A DNA stretch of 64,000 nt from Paenibacillus jilunlii. Its GTDB lineage: Bacteria; Bacillota; Bacilli; Paenibacillales; Paenibacillaceae. The notes below the pieces were generated by a model. It had not been told where the DNA came from, did no database searches, and saw only the letters and a program-made list of their open reading frames with translations. Of this stretch, positions 54,792 to 63,856 are shown piece by piece (position 1 is the stretch's first letter; the number at the start of each line of letters is the position of its first letter). The position numbers and the translations under genes were made by a program. The DNA lies in the NCBI RefSeq assembly GCF_900102965.1, contig NZ_FNGM01000003.1, forward strand, positions 354,945 through 418,944. Direction: 5' to 3'.

Positions 54792-57500
54792 CTATAAATG
54801 AAGTTCCTCAGCCCGACGGACTGCTGCCCGGCGGTTGTTCACCTCCAGCTTGTCATAAATGTTCTTGGTATGCGTCCGGAGGGTGTTCAGGGATACCTTT
54901 AATTCGCGGGCAATGTCTGGCCCGCTTAATTCCGTTTTGAGCAGCCGAAGCACGTCAAGTTCTCGTTCACTCAGTTGCTCGATCACCACATCTTTGACAG
55001 GTGTTCGTTCCTTAGCCTCATTGAAGGCTGACAAAAGGTAACGGACATAGCTGGGGGCGATTCCCTGTTTCAAAGCTGCTCCCAGAAGAGCCGCCATGGC
55101 AGGGCCTTCGTCCACAAATATGCGGACATAGCCCTCCGGCTCAGCGAGCTTCAAGACCCGTTCCAACGTCACAAGCGCAGCAGCAGAGCTCCCGGCCGTG
55201 TGGTGAGCAAGTGCCTGTACGACCAGGATCTCGATGACACTTCCCTGCCTTTTGCCCTCTTCTGCAGCCTGGAGAAGGCGCTCCAGCAGTTCCATAACCT
55301 CAAGCAGCCAACGGTCTGCACGCTCGTTCTTATACCTGGCCAGGAGCACCCTGGCCAGGGTGATGTGCTCGAACTCACGCAGATAGCTAAGGTCATCTTT
55401 AGCGGACAGGTTTTGCTCCAGTACCCAGTCGAAAGCTTCATCAAGCCATCCCAGCGCGACCCAAACCCTTGTTTTTAACGCCGCTATTGGTCGAACATTT
55501 GGAAAAAAATCTTTTTTAAATAGCCGCTCTGCCTCGTTAAGCAAGGTGAGCGCATCCTCCAGCTCTCCTTCGGCCTCCCGTATTCGGGCCATGGCAACGC
55601 ACCAGCGATACCGGTTTTGGGGGAATCTGATGTTCTCGTTATGCTCCTTGCTTCTCAGCAGGTGCTGGCTGGCGGCAGGCAGATCGTTATGCTCACGGGA
55701 GAGCTCGCTCATTCCAATGTATATATCTGCCGTTTCCCGCAGTACATGATCTCCCTGCTCCGACGCGAGCTGTAATCCCTGCTCATAGGTACGCAAGGCC
55801 TGGCGGAGCCGCCCTTGCGTAATCCGTATAGCAGCCAGCGCGATTACGCCACCGATTGCGTCAGAGATGTTCCCTGCCAGCTGGACGCTGGCTATGCCAT
55901 CTGCAAAAGTCCGGTGTGCGGTCTCCAAATCCCCACTCATCCAGGATGCAAGTCCCAGAAGTGCAGTGGCTGCTCCCCGCGGAAGGTGGTCGTCCTCAGT
56001 TACAAGATCGAGCACCTGCCGTGCGTATTTCAAAGTGTTGGGCAGATCACCCAGCGCCTGCGCATGTGCGGCCCGGTACACAGCGATTGAACACGGGAGA
56101 CGGCGAAATTCCTCTTCGTTTACAACGATCATTTCCGTCAATTTTTCCGGTTGCTCATTCCCTTCTACCGGCACTTCCAGCCACTGTTCAGCCTCTCCCA
56201 GTCTGTCCAGCGCCGCTTCTAACTCACCGCCAGCCAGTAGTGCCCAGGCATAAGCTACGCAGAGGACAGGCCTATCGTGTATCAGTGCGTCGGGGAGCTG
56301 TCGCAACCAGTTCAGCACCGCAGCATCCTCTCTCTGCCTGCGCATATCCGGCCATGCCAGCTCGATCAGTTCTGCTACCCGAATCAGATCCCCGGCAGCC
56401 AGGGAGTGGCGGATAGCCTCAGCCGTTGAACCATTTTGCCCGTACCACGTACTCGCTCGCCGATGCAGCGTTGCTGCCAGCCCGGGATGATCCGTCCGCA
56501 AATGTACAGAAAGAACTTCGCCAAAAAGGTGATGATAGCGATACCAATGACGCTTGTCATCCAATGGAACGATAAAAAAGTTCCCTCGCTCCAGGGACTC
56601 CAGCCGCATATTACCTTTTTCCTGTCCTGTGACGGCATCGCACAAAGGGCCATACAGCCGTTCCAGAATAGAGGTCTGGAGTAAAAAACTCCGGACCTCT
56701 TCAGGCTGACGCTGCAGGACCTCTTCGGCCAGATAATCTACAATGTACCTGTTGTCTCCGGTGAATGACTGAATGAACACAGAAACGTCCTCGCGCCCCT
56801 GCATAGAGAGTGCAGCCAGCTGGAGCCCCGCAATCCAGCCTTCGGTGCGTGTATCCAGAGCCATGATATCATCTGCTGCAAGGCTTAAGCCCATCACTTC
56901 TCTCAGGAACACGGACGCTTCACCAGGAGTAAAGCGCAGATCCGCATCACGCAGTTCGGTCAAATGTCCCCTTGCACGCAACCGGCTCAGCGAAAGCTGC
57001 GGATTTTCACGGGTGGCGATGACAAGGTGCATCTGCGTGGGGAGATGCTCAAGTAAGAAGCCAAGGGCAGTGTCAACTGCTTTGGCATCAATACTATGGT
57101 AATCGTCAAGAACGAGGACAAAGGGGTACGGTAGAGCTGAAATTTCATTTAGCAGGACCGTCAAAAACGCTTCGATGGACGGTGGCTGCGGGGATTTGAG
57201 AGCACTCATTAAGTCTTCTCCAATATTCTCCGCAACCGTCTGTAGAGCAGCAACAAGGTGAGTCAGGAAACGTGCAATATCGTTATCTGCTTCATCCAGC
57301 GACAACCATGCGGCAGGCCGGCCGCAACCGGCAGCCCATCCACTCACCAGCGTTGTTTTGCCGAAGCCCGCTGAGGCAGAGATGAGTGTCAGCTTACGCT
57401 CCAGCCCCCCGTTCAGCCGTTCGATCAAGCGGGGCCGGGGAACAACTTTCGTCCGGGATAAAGGAATAAATAGTTTAGTAGCTAAAATGGGTATATTCAT
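54792..57500 (-). CDS. MalT-like LuxR-family regulator (LAL type)
   Basis: 902 residues, the MalT length. Walker A is ISASAGFGKTTLVSGWA near residue 45 and Walker B is PFVLVLDDYHSID. An STAND ATPase region and a long TPR-like sensor region (QALRTYEQGLQLASEQGDHV, ALTLLNEAERLF) follow. The C-terminal LuxR helix-turn-helix is LSERELDVLRLLKTELSGPD, IARELKVSLNTLRTHTKNIY. Such proteins multimerise with ATP and an inducer to activate genes. The ribosome site is weak (GGGGGCTG). The target may be the DUF2306/oxidoreductase operon downstream. Confidence 0.92.
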   Translation of the reverse strand: MNIPILATKLFIPLSRTKVVPRPRLIERLNGGLERKLTLISASAGFGKTTLVSGWAAGCGRPAAWLSLDEADNDIARFLTHLVAALQTVAENIGEDLMSALKSPQPPSIEAFLTVLLNEISALPYPFVLVLDDYHSIDAKAVDTALGFLLEHLPTQMHLVIATRENPQLSLSRLRARGHLTELRDADLRFTPGEASVFLREVMGLSLAADDIMALDTRTEGWIAGLQLAALSMQGREDVSVFIQSFTGDNRYIVDYLAEEVLQRQPEEVRSFLLQTSILERLYGPLCDAVTGQEKGNMRLESLERGNFFIVPLDDKRHWYRYHHLFGEVLSVHLRTDHPGLAATLHRRASTWYGQNGSTAEAIRHSLAAGDLIRVAELIELAWPDMRRQREDAAVLNWLRQLPDALIHDRPVLCVAYAWALLAGGELEAALDRLGEAEQWLEVPVEGNEQPEKLTEMIVVNEEEFRRLPCSIAVYRAAHAQALGDLPNTLKYARQVLDLVTEDDHLPRGAATALLGLASWMSGDLETAHRTFADGIASVQLAGNISDAIGGVIALAAIRITQGRLRQALRTYEQGLQLASEQGDHVLRETADIYIGMSELSREHNDLPAASQHLLRSKEHNENIRFPQNRYRWCVAMARIREAEGELEDALTLLNEAERLFKKDFFPNVRPIAALKTRVWVALGWLDEAFDWVLEQNLSAKDDLSYLREFEHITLARVLLARYKNERADRWLLEVMELLERLLQAAEEGKRQGSVIEILVVQALAHHTAGSSAAALVTLERVLKLAEPEGYVRIFVDEGPAMAALLGAALKQGIAPSYVRYLLSAFNEAKERTPVKDVVIEQLSERELDVLRLLKTELSGPDIARELKVSLNTLRTHTKNIYDKLEVNNRRAAVRRAEELHL

Positions 57501-57604
57501 CGATTATCTTGACAGCCCCCATCGTATAACTTCATATCCTACATGATATCTTCAATTTTAATTTTTCACCACAAATAAATAAATGTGTGAAATAACAAAC
57601 AGCG

Positions 57605-58399
57605 TTAAAAAATAGTCGGGACCATTCCCCCATCTATACGGATTGGAGAACCTTTAAATGCAGATGCAAAAGGACTGCAAACAAATGCAGCTAGTCTACC
57701 TATTTCAACAGGCTTGATAAATCGCTGAATTTCAGATTGTGGCAGGTTGGCAGCCATAAACTTTTTTTCTTTTTCTGCAAAAGTCAGATCTTCATTAGCG
57801 TACACACCCTCGATGATCTGTTGCACATTTTCGGAGAGTGTTGGTCCTGGCAGGATGGCATTGACTGTAACTTCTGTTCCTATTGTTAATTTGGATAAGC
57901 TTTTTGACAATGATAACAGCATTGATTTGGCCATGGCATACTGCGGCATTTGACCTGAAGGCATAATAGCTTCTTCACTCGCAATAAAGATAATGCGGCC
58001 GAAATCCTTTTTCAACATTCGAGGCAGATAAAATTTAGATAATCCGTTTGCCGCAAGAACATTAGTACGGAAATATTTTTCCCATACTTCATCGTCAACG
58101 TCCTCATATTGCATAATTTCGTAAATCCCCATATTGTTAACCAAAATATCAATATCCGGGTATTTTTCGAATAAAGCTTCTCTTTGCCGGGTATCCACAA
58201 GATCGGCTGCTGCATTCTGGGGAGAGGTCGCCGGGAACTTGGACTTCAATTCATTTACCGAACGTTCTGCGTCTTCAAAATTCCGTCCATTAATGAGTAC
58301 ATTCACACCTTCCCGGGCAAGTTCAATGGCGATTGCTTTGCCTATGCCTTTTGTTGATCCTGTAACTAGAGCTGTTTTATTGTGTAATCCCATATCCAT
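57605..58399 (-). CDS. SDR-family oxidoreductase
   Basis: 264 residues. The NAD(P) loop is TGSTKGIGKAIAIELA near residue 14, NNMGIYEI is the NNAG-like motif, the catalytic Ser lies in IFIASEEAIMPS and the YxxxK is YAMAK. It ends in SPIRIDGGMVPTIF, as usual for classical SDRs. The substrate is unknown. AAGGAG precedes the ATG. It lies 22 bases behind an AraC-type regulator on the same strand, so the two form a unit. Confidence 0.92.
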   Translation of the reverse strand: MDMGLHNKTALVTGSTKGIGKAIAIELAREGVNVLINGRNFEDAERSVNELKSKFPATSPQNAAADLVDTRQREALFEKYPDIDILVNNMGIYEIMQYEDVDDEVWEKYFRTNVLAANGLSKFYLPRMLKKDFGRIIFIASEEAIMPSGQMPQYAMAKSMLLSLSKSLSKLTIGTEVTVNAILPGPTLSENVQQIIEGVYANEDLTFAEKEKKFMAANLPQSEIQRFIKPVEIGRLAAFVCSPFASAFKGSPIRIDGGMVPTIF

Positions 58400-58421
58400 A
58401 GTTCATTTCTCCTTATGTTGG

Positions 58422-59429
58422 CTAAGTATGTAAATGTTCAGAACGCCAATTAGAAGGGGTATCCCCTTCCCAAAGGCGAAAGGCGCGGTAGAATGAGTTC
58501 TGGTCTTCAAAACCAATCATAAAAGCTACTTCTTTGATCTCGAGCGAGGGGTCTGCCAAGTACTCCCGTGCCTGCTCATGTCTAGTTTGTGCCAACAGCT
58601 GCTTAAAGGTCGTATTTTCTTCAGTAAGCCTGCGCTGCAAGGTACGATCGCTCATCCCCAGCTCTTTCGCAACAGCCTGCATATCAGGGCGCCCACCGGA
58701 AAGGCTGCGTTTCATGATCCATTTGACCCTCCCGGTGGTTGAGCGCTTGCGCTGCTGTTCATTGAGTGTTTGGTCCAGAGCGGGAGTCAGGATCTCCAGC
58801 AACTCTTCGTTGTAAGAGACAAAGGGGCGGTCCAGATCACTTCGATGCAGCGTCAGCCGGTTGCATGGTGCACCAATCCGGATAGGACAGCCGAAGTAAG
58901 CTTCAAGGACCTGCACATCGCCCATAGCGTGTGAAAATTCGACGAACCGAGCCGTCAAAAGTTGACCTGTCCCCCGTCTTCCGAGCTCCAGAAGATATGC
59001 CAGGGTGACTCCAATCAACATCGGCGGACCGGGTTGCTCGGTATACTGCCATTCCAGTTCGATGGTACAGTTCTCGCCCTCCTCGATGATCCGTAAGTTT
59101 TCTGGGGGGCAAAGTTGCTTGTAGCGGACCATTCGTTTTAGCGCGTCACGATAGTCACGGGCGTGGTATGTCGCTAAGACGGTTGGCGGGTACTTCGCAG
59201 TTTCAAAACCGGCCGCAAGTCCTATAATTCCTTTGGCAGTGTCACCAATGAGATCGGAATAAGCCTGCCAAAGTGCGAAATATTGGGCGGTGGTAACTGC
59301 AGGTTCAGTAATAATGGTGAGCGGTTGTCCAGCTTTGCGAGCTACATCGTGGGCGGCAATCCCCAATTGACGTAAGCTTGCCCAGAATCCTGGCGGGATT
59401 CTAATAGGGTCAGAGGGTTGAAACTTCAT
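58422..59429 (-). CDS. AraC-family regulator with arabinose-binding-like N-terminal domain
   Basis: 335 residues. The N-terminal 200 residues match the Arabinose_bd type (ALWQAYSDLIGDTAKGIIGL, PPTVLATYHARDYRDALKRM) found in OruR/ArgR-like AraC regulators, more common in Gram-negative bacteria and Mycobacterium. The C-terminal double helix-turn-helix is MQAVAKELGMSDRTLQRRLT and EVAFMIGFEDQNSFYRAFRL. AAAGGAGG precedes the ATG. It sits directly upstream of the SDR gene, its likely target. Confidence 0.9.
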   Translation of the reverse strand: MKFQPSDPIRIPPGFWASLRQLGIAAHDVARKAGQPLTIITEPAVTTAQYFALWQAYSDLIGDTAKGIIGLAAGFETAKYPPTVLATYHARDYRDALKRMVRYKQLCPPENLRIIEEGENCTIELEWQYTEQPGPPMLIGVTLAYLLELGRRGTGQLLTARFVEFSHAMGDVQVLEAYFGCPIRIGAPCNRLTLHRSDLDRPFVSYNEELLEILTPALDQTLNEQQRKRSTTGRVKWIMKRSLSGGRPDMQAVAKELGMSDRTLQRRLTEENTTFKQLLAQTRHEQAREYLADPSLEIKEVAFMIGFEDQNSFYRAFRLWEGDTPSNWRSEHLHT

Positions 59430-59592
59430 GCATAAGGGCCTCCTTTGGCTGTATCACTATTATAGTACCTTCCTCATACCGCCCTGTAACTAGCAGAAAG
59501 TGACATTCCACTTGCCAATCACGCCAAATCTCAAGTGAATATAAAAAACCCTATCGAAATCAATTTCCCAATCGTGCTTCATAGCTAGAATA

Positions 59593-59625
59593 AGCCACTG
59601 TCTGAAGTTTCAGATCAGTGGCTTA
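59593..59625. terminator. Hairpin at the end of the kinase remnant
   Basis: AAGCCACTG (59593-59601) and CAGTGGCTT (59617-59625) pair, with an inner CTGAA/TTCAG arm. The minus-strand arm shares an 18-base sequence with the terminator at 50230-50269. No strong U-tract follows. Confidence 0.5.
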
Positions 59626-59863
59626 AAAGGGGTTCAAAAACGCGCTCCAGTTCCTCAAGCGAGAAGCCGGGTCCGGTATCTTGTATCGTAAACTTAACTT
59701 TAGGGCCGTCTTTATAACTTTGGACAACAATTTCACCATTCATGGGTAGGACTCAATGTGGCTCTGTATCTGGTGGAACGTAGCAGGAACAAGGGTTTCT
59801 TAATTCATGCAGAAGCCGAAAAACCGGGCTTAAGCGTGAGATTAATCTCCCGGTCTGGGTAAC
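59616..59863. pseudogene. Rearranged histidine-kinase remnant, ATPase motifs on opposite strands
   Basis: On the minus strand 59744-59616 encodes MNGEIVVQSYKDGPKVKF, then TIQDTGPGFSLEELERVFEP and a stop: the G1 and F boxes of a histidine-kinase ATPase. On the plus strand, frame 59747-59863 encodes VGLNVALYLVERSRNKGFLI, then HAEAEKPGLSVRLISRSG and a stop: the G2 box and C-terminus of such an ATPase. In an intact kinase these parts are adjacent and on one strand. One piece must have been inverted after the rest was lost. The 515-base gap 59430-59944 holds only this remnant and its hairpin. Confidence 0.7.
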
Positions 59864-59944
59864 CCTTATGCACGTTCATGTTGCGTTTGCCTGCATGGCC
59901 ATGGCGGCGGGACTGATCAACTTTTCTAACCGGATCTTCCAGCG

Positions 59945-60943
59945 TTAATCCAGCCAATGCCGGCTTCGCCGCCGGTTCTGGAAGGTTACAATTTCCCGCA
60001 CTCCCGCCTGCTTCAGCATTTCCAGCTGCTGATCCGTATACCCGCCGAGATCGTCAGGAAAATGGGCATCGGTAGAGGTCGTGAACAGCACGCCTTTGGC
60101 CGCCAGTACTTCCAGGAAAGCAGGGCCCGGGCACATTTCCCGGATCGGATAGCGGTACACCATTCCCGCATTAATCTCGGTGGCTGTATCGTGCGCGATC
60201 AGCAAATCTGCAATCCGCTCATACATCGGCAGCAGACGCCGTTCATCCGGGCGGTAGTTGAAGGCTTTGAGGTTATCGAGGTGGGCTACAATATCGAACA
60301 GGCGTGAAGACACCGCTTGGCCGACAATTTCGAAGAACCGGGCATACAGGACTTCCAGATCGAATTGTTCAAAATACGTCTGGGTCGCCGGATTGTCAAA
60401 CCCCCAGCCATCTACAAAATGCACTGAACCGATAACATAGTCATAAGGTTGTTCCCTCAATATTCCGGCCAGCTCCTGCTCGCAGCCAGGGAAATAATCG
60501 GCTTCGATGCCGAGCCGCAGCTGCACCCCTTCACGCTGCCACTTTTCCTTTTGGGCCTGTATGCAGGCAACAAAATGTTCTGTATCCGCCATACACACCT
60601 GATCCAGCCACTCCCGCTGCAGACGGCCAATCAGGGTATCATCCATGAGCATATGTTTTTCATAATAGGTTTTATATTTCGTGAAACGGTACAGATGATC
60701 GACGATGCCCACCGTATGAATGCCGCGCTCCTTGGCTTGCTTCAGATACAGGTCCAGCCATTCCTCTGTAAAAGCTCCGCCCTTCATACGCCGCTCCAGC
60801 AGACCGAAGCTCTCCTGCATCCAAGCCTGCGTATGGATCTGCTCACTGCTGTCTGTCATCTTTGTGAGACTTTCCATCGTACGCTGCAGCCAACTTGGTG
60901 AATACGGTCCTTCTTCCAGATGGAGGTGAAAATCTATCTTCAT
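59945..60943 (-). CDS. PHP-domain phosphoesterase (histidinol-phosphatase-like)
   Basis: 332 residues. The PHP motifs are visible: KIDFHLHLEEGPYS at the start (HxH ligands), HTVGIVDHLYRF, LRLGIEADYFPG, YVIGSVHFVDGW, DIVAHLDNLKAF, and STDAHFPDDLGG near the end. These His and Asp residues bind three metals in PHP enzymes such as HisK histidinol-phosphatase. An N-terminal insertion makes it longer than HisK (about 270), so the substrate may differ. AAAGGAGAGG precedes the ATG. It is 41 bases behind the metallophosphoesterase on the same strand, and the pair is divergent from a DeoR regulator. Confidence 0.87.
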   Translation of the reverse strand: MKIDFHLHLEEGPYSPSWLQRTMESLTKMTDSSEQIHTQAWMQESFGLLERRMKGGAFTEEWLDLYLKQAKERGIHTVGIVDHLYRFTKYKTYYEKHMLMDDTLIGRLQREWLDQVCMADTEHFVACIQAQKEKWQREGVQLRLGIEADYFPGCEQELAGILREQPYDYVIGSVHFVDGWGFDNPATQTYFEQFDLEVLYARFFEIVGQAVSSRLFDIVAHLDNLKAFNYRPDERRLLPMYERIADLLIAHDTATEINAGMVYRYPIREMCPGPAFLEVLAAKGVLFTTSTDAHFPDDLGGYTDQQLEMLKQAGVREIVTFQNRRRSRHWLD

Positions 60944-60984
60944 TACGTATCCTCTCCTTTTATGGTGCCTGCACCACCCCTGCG

Positions 60985-61884
60985 CTAAATTACGCTTCCG
61001 TCTTCCTGCCTGATCCAGGTTTCGAAGCGCCGTTCTCCTTCCGTCAGTTGAATGACCCTCGCCCCGCGCTGCAGTGACCCGTATGTGTTATGCCCGGTTA
61101 CCCGGCCATAGGCCAGTGTTATCCCATGCAGCACACCTATGTAATCATTGTCATGATCGTGCCCGGCGAAGGTTGCCATCACATCCCCTGCTTCCAGCAT
61201 TGCCGCGAACCAGCCGCTGTTCACTTTGGAGCAGCAGACCATTTCACCTTTTCTTCCGGCTACACTCCCGGACTTCCACACTTCCTGATACTCAGGGATA
61301 GGAATATGCATAAAAGCCAGAGCAGGCAGCACCCCGCCGTTTCTCTCTCTAATCTTGGCCGATTCCTGTGAATACCAGGCCACTTGATCGGAATGAATCC
61401 AGGCATACCCGCCGATTGCAGCAGGCGCATATTCACCAGAATCCACGAAATACAGTGCCGCCGACTCACGGTCTTCAGCATGGTTGAAGAGCGGCAGCAC
61501 ATAATTGCCCGTGCCGTGGATCTCTCCCGGTCCGGCTTCAGCCATACATAGCTCATATTCTGTCAAAATCGCCTGCAGCTCTTCCCGTGTAACCCCCTTC
61601 TCTGTATCGTGGTTGCCATAGATCACGGCAAATGGCGTTTCTGCCTTTACAGCAACCTCAATCACCCGGCGGAACGCAGACTTGGGGTCCACTGTCTCTT
61701 CGCTGTAAACCAGGTCGCCGCTGAAGACTACCAGATCCGGTTGTTCGGTGATCAGAATACGCTCCATCAGGGCCAGCGTCCGGGCATCGCGCTCCGGTTC
61801 GATTCCATCCTTCAGATGGATATCGGTAAACTGCACAATTTTAAAAGTTCCATCTGCATGAAAAGAAAGGCGTTGCTTGTTCAT
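60985..61884 (-). CDS. Cytoplasmic metallophosphoesterase
   Basis: About 299 residues from the ATG at 61884 (MNKQRLSFHADGTFKIVQFT), with GAGGAGG 6 bases upstream; the frame is open to 61926, but the added part (repeated SFTM) derives from a short direct repeat. Calcineurin-type motifs: QFTDIHLKDG, VVFSGDLVYSE, YGNHDTEKG, and the C-terminal FAGHDHDNDYIG. It resembles the YkuE/Icc-like group of bacterial phosphoesterases. The substrate is unknown. It forms an operon with the PHP enzyme downstream; the two together suggest breakdown of a phosphorylated or phosphodiester compound. Confidence 0.9.
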   Translation of the reverse strand: MNKQRLSFHADGTFKIVQFTDIHLKDGIEPERDARTLALMERILITEQPDLVVFSGDLVYSEETVDPKSAFRRVIEVAVKAETPFAVIYGNHDTEKGVTREELQAILTEYELCMAEAGPGEIHGTGNYVLPLFNHAEDRESAALYFVDSGEYAPAAIGGYAWIHSDQVAWYSQESAKIRERNGGVLPALAFMHIPIPEYQEVWKSGSVAGRKGEMVCCSKVNSGWFAAMLEAGDVMATFAGHDHDNDYIGVLHGITLAYGRVTGHNTYGSLQRGARVIQLTEGERRFETWIRQEDGSVI

Positions 61885-61925
61885 CTTGAACCTCCTCATA
61901 GTAAAACTCATTGTAAAACTCATCA

Positions 61926-61973
61926 CTTGTGATATTCATGTTGTTCTTTGTGTAATTGCGTTGTATTTTGTGT
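61926..61973. promoter_or_regulatory. Three TTGTG repeats in the divergent phosphoesterase/DeoR region
   Basis: CTTGTGA (61926-61932), TTTGTGT (61947-61953) and TTTGTGT (61967-61973) start 21 and 20 bases apart, about two helical turns. They lie between the two divergent start codons. DeoR/GlpR-type regulators bind such spaced repeats, so this is the likely operator region for the adjacent regulator. Confidence 0.5.
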
Positions 61974-62042
61974 TCTTTTATTTTAAAATAGCACTAACAG
62001 CCAAAAGGATGCAAGCGTTATTTTACATAAGGAGGTTGCACG

Positions 62043-62825
62043 ATGACATTACTCGCAGAAGAACGGCAGCAGATGATATTGCGGCAATTGGAGGAAACCG
62101 GGAAGGTAAAAGTTATCCCCCTGGCGCAGCAGCTTGAGGTGTCCAATGAGACGATCCGCCGCGATCTGGATGCCTTGGAGGAGCAACGGAAGTTAAAACG
62201 TGTATATGGGGGCGCAGTGAAGCTCACCCATTTTGACGGAGAACCTTCGTATACCGCGCGGCGCAAGCTGAACCAGGAAGGAAAGCAGGCGATTGGCCGG
62301 GAAGCTGCCAGACTGCTGCAGGACGGGGATACTGTGTTCATGGATACAGGGACGACTGTGCTGGAGATGACCCGCAATTTGACTGGAAGGAAAAACATCA
62401 CTATTGTGACGAACTCCCTGCCAACAGCGTCCGCCCTGCTCCAAGCCTTGTCCCTTGAGCAATTTACGGGCAAAGTCATTATGCTTGGCGGGGAAATCTC
62501 CGTCCAGCAGCAATCGGTGAGCGGGATTCTCGCCCATGAGCTGCTGAAACAATTCACACTGGACAAAGCCTTCTTGTCCGTCGGCGGAATCTCTCCTGCC
62601 CAAGGCATCACGGATTACGATATGAACGAATCGCTGGTGTCACGGCTGGCCGCCGGGCAGGCCAGTGAAGTAATTCTGCTGGCAGACCACAGCAAAATCG
62701 GCAGCACGGCTTTTTGCCAAATCGCTCCGCTGCAAGGCGCCGACGTGATCATCTCCGATCAGGAGCTGCCGGGGGGCTGGAAGGAAGAGCTGGAACGCAT
62801 AGGGGTAGCGTGGATCAAATCCTGA
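62043..62825 (+). CDS. DeoR/GlpR-family transcriptional regulator
   Basis: 260 residues. The N-terminal DeoR helix-turn-helix is ERQQMILRQLEETGKVKVIP, QQLEVSNETIRRDLDALEEQ, followed by RVYGGAV, the family signature. The DeoR_C sugar-phosphate-binding domain follows (DGDTVFMDTGTTVLEMTRNL, DKAFLSVGGISPAQGITDYD, ADHSKIGSTAF). AAGGAGG precedes the ATG. DeoR-type proteins usually sense a phosphorylated sugar, fitting control of the divergent phosphoesterase operon. Confidence 0.93.
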   Translation: MTLLAEERQQMILRQLEETGKVKVIPLAQQLEVSNETIRRDLDALEEQRKLKRVYGGAVKLTHFDGEPSYTARRKLNQEGKQAIGREAARLLQDGDTVFMDTGTTVLEMTRNLTGRKNITIVTNSLPTASALLQALSLEQFTGKVIMLGGEISVQQQSVSGILAHELLKQFTLDKAFLSVGGISPAQGITDYDMNESLVSRLAAGQASEVILLADHSKIGSTAFCQIAPLQGADVIISDQELPGGWKEELERIGVAWIKS

Positions 62826-62959
62826 TGAATCCTTGCTGTGGATAAACATTCAAACAGCATGTGCTTGAAATCACTATTGGAGCCAGCGGAAGATCATATA
62901 TTTAAATAGTCCAAGAAATAAGAGGATAAACATCACTATTCATACAGAGGTGTATTATA

Positions 62960-63673
62960 ATGAAGAGGTTTATTCCCAATCAGCACGGGGCCTGGTCCAT
63001 GCTGGTTCTCCCCTTTTTGTTCGGGATGGCAGCCTCCCAAGCAACATTTCTGCATATTCCCCTGTTCTTGTGCTGGCTGCTGATTTATTTGTTTATCTTT
63101 CCGCTCCTTCAGGGGGTCAAAACGAGGCGTTTTGACCGGTATGGGCCGCCGCTCAAAGTGTACGGTCTGCTGCTGCTGCCTTTTGCTGCCTATCTGATTG
63201 TTGCCGAACCCAAGCTGCTTTGGTTTGCCTTACCGGCACTCCCGCTGTTTGCGGTTAATCTGTATTATGCCAGAGCGAAAAACGAGCGGGCCCTGCCCAA
63301 TGATATCGCGGGAATTTTGCTGTTTTGCCTCATGGTTTTCCCCGTCTTTTATATCGGCGGAGGAACAGACTGGGGAATGGCTGCAGAATTATTTTTACTG
63401 GCTCTGCTATATTTTGTGGGGACTGCCTTGTATGTAAAAACGATTATTCGTGAAAAAAACAATCCCCGGTATTATTACGCATCTGTGATTTATCATGGGG
63501 TATTCCTGCTGGCGGGAGTGGTGCTCTTTCCATCGTTAACGGTTCCTCTGATGATTCTGCTGCTGCGCGCAGCGGGTCTTCCCAAAACCAGAATCACGCC
63601 CAAACGTACAGGGATACTGGAAATCGGCTTTTCTGTGATGCTATACATATCTGTATGGGTCTTGTATTTCTAA
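62960..63673 (+). CDS. YwiC-like membrane protein
   Basis: 237 residues with about seven membrane segments. The start FIPNQHGAWSMLVLPFLFGM is the hallmark of the YwiC-like family, in which an N/H-QHGAW motif lies just before the first segment. NLYYARAKNERALPNDIAGI and RAAGLPKTRITPKRTGILEI are also family-like. The function is unknown; the fold resembles UbiA-type prenyltransferases, but typical Asp-rich motifs are not evident. AGAGGTG precedes the ATG. It stands alone and has a terminator behind it. Confidence 0.88.
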   Translation: MKRFIPNQHGAWSMLVLPFLFGMAASQATFLHIPLFLCWLLIYLFIFPLLQGVKTRRFDRYGPPLKVYGLLLLPFAAYLIVAEPKLLWFALPALPLFAVNLYYARAKNERALPNDIAGILLFCLMVFPVFYIGGGTDWGMAAELFLLALLYFVGTALYVKTIIREKNNPRYYYASVIYHGVFLLAGVVLFPSLTVPLMILLLRAAGLPKTRITPKRTGILEIGFSVMLYISVWVLYF

Positions 63674-63699
63674 TATCATGAATGGAACGGTCAAAAAAA

Positions 63700-63731
63700 A
63701 CGGGTTTCCGATTATCGGAACCCGCTTTTTT
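63700..63731 (+). terminator. Terminator of the YwiC-like gene
   Basis: CGGGTTTCCG, attat, CGGAACCCG with one bulge, then CTTTTTTAT. It lies 27 bases past the stop. A run of A before it would let it work in both directions. Confidence 0.85.
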
Positions 63732-63856
63732 ATGGTTGACGATTTCTCTAATCATCCTTTGTGGAACCAAACTCAAACGCATCATATGTGCAACAGGACT
63801 CGGCTCCTTTGATCTGATAGGCGGCTGCAGCAGCCCCCAAGCAAAAACTTGCTTCG

